Origin: Candidatus Methylomirabilota bacterium
Lineage (GTDB): Bacteria; Methylomirabilota; Methylomirabilia; Methylomirabilales; CSP1-5
Length of the DNA stretch: 21,398 bases
Reading direction: 5' to 3'
Assembly (NCBI GenBank): GCA_023249165.1
Contig: JAHFDE010000016.1
Span: 1-21,398 of the forward strand
Shown: piece after piece, positions 21,176-21,398 of the stretch
How positions within the stretch are numbered: the stretch's first letter is position 1
Layout of the letters: the number at the start of each line of letters is the position of its first letter
Program-made: the position numbers and the translations under genes
The notes under the pieces: model-generated
Told to the model about the DNA's origin: nothing
Database searches by the model: none
Seen by the model: only the letters and a program-made list of their open reading frames with translations

Positions 21176-21398
21176 TCACTCCCCACCCGGACCGCGAAAC
21201 ACGTGACGGATGGTGTAGGTGGGCTTGCCCTGCGACTCGTAATAGATTCGGACCACAAGCTCCCCGAGGAGCCCCAGGATGACGAGCTGGACCCCCAAGA
21301 TGACCAGCAGGACACTGAGCAGGAGGAGGGGACGGTTGCCGATGGCTTGCCCCGTGGTCAGCTTGAGCAGGCTGAGGTAGGCGCCCAGGAGGCCTCCC
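21176..21398 (-). CDS. Membrane glycosyltransferase family 2, C-terminal part (cut by window edge)
   Basis: Seventy-three codons and a stop are present; the start lies outside the window. The frame reads GGLLGAYLSLLKLTTGQAIG, then a hydrophobic stretch of about 25 residues (RPLLLLSVLLVILGVQLVIL), then GLLGELVVRIYYESQGKPTY and TIRHVF. This two-helix end followed by GLLGE..VRIYYE is what is seen in polyprenyl-phosphate glycosyltransferases of the GtrB/ArnC/DPM1 type. The catalytic domain is not visible, so the sugar cannot be guessed. The stop lies 13 nt before the PAP2 start. Confidence 0.85.
   Translation of the reverse strand, partial: GGLLGAYLSLLKLTTGQAIGNRPLLLLSVLLVILGVQLVILGLLGELVVRIYYESQGKPTYTIRHVFRGPGGE

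Overview
The window is a dense stretch of bacterial core genes, high in G+C. Every supported gene is on the minus strand, so transcription runs from high to low coordinates. A heptosyltransferase-type GT9 enzyme, a PAP2 lipid phosphatase and a polyprenyl-phosphate-type GT2 suggest a Gram-negative envelope. The gene order (rho, rpmE, prfA, prmC, murA, then his genes), the G+C content and the unusual 7-bp intergenic repeats would suit a Methylomirabilota (NC10/Rokubacteria)-like or related uncultured lineage. That placement is an inference with low confidence.

Layout in the direction of transcription. (1) 21398-20581: C-terminal end of a membrane GT2 glycosyltransferase, then a PAP2 phosphatase. 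(2) 20427-15800: a long-chain polyprenyl diphosphate synthase with its own promoter, a GT9 enzyme, lepA (EF4) and lepB (signal peptidase I). A 108-bp miniature inverted-repeat element lies between lepA and lepB. (3) 15623-10233: a heat-shock promoter with a perfect CIRCE operator and a 310-nt leader, then hrcA-grpE-dnaJ-rsmE, a free-standing PolA-type 5'-3' exonuclease, and coaE. dnaK is missing from this cluster. (4) 10236-8266: rho, with its promoter overlapping the coaE stop, a roughly 275-nt leader, a nested copy of the miniature element at its stop codon and an intrinsic terminator. (5) 8266-1: rpmE, prfA, prmC, murA, hisG, hisD, hisB, hisH, hisA and the first 148 codons of hisF, mostly overlapping or closely spaced.

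The most unusual content is not coding. At least six sites carry degenerate 7-bp repeat arrays. Three intergenic ones are 12 to 14 heptads long and are arranged as convergent inverted arrays (hisA/hisH, hisH/hisB, PAP2/ispB). A longer, more degenerate one separates hrcA from lepB. Two short ones lie in frame inside hisF and hisH as apparent loop insertions. Separately, a CTAG-bounded miniature element with near-perfect terminal inverted repeats occurs exactly at the TAG stop codons of lepA and rho, and its first base restores each stop codon. The hrcA leader holds ordered complementary 9-mers that could form mutually exclusive hairpins next to the ribosome binding site.

Functionally the window links translation (rpmE, prfA, prmC, lepA, rsmE), transcription termination (rho), protein quality control (hrcA, grpE, dnaJ), envelope synthesis (murA, ispB, GT9, GT2, PAP2, lepB), CoA synthesis (coaE) and histidine synthesis.
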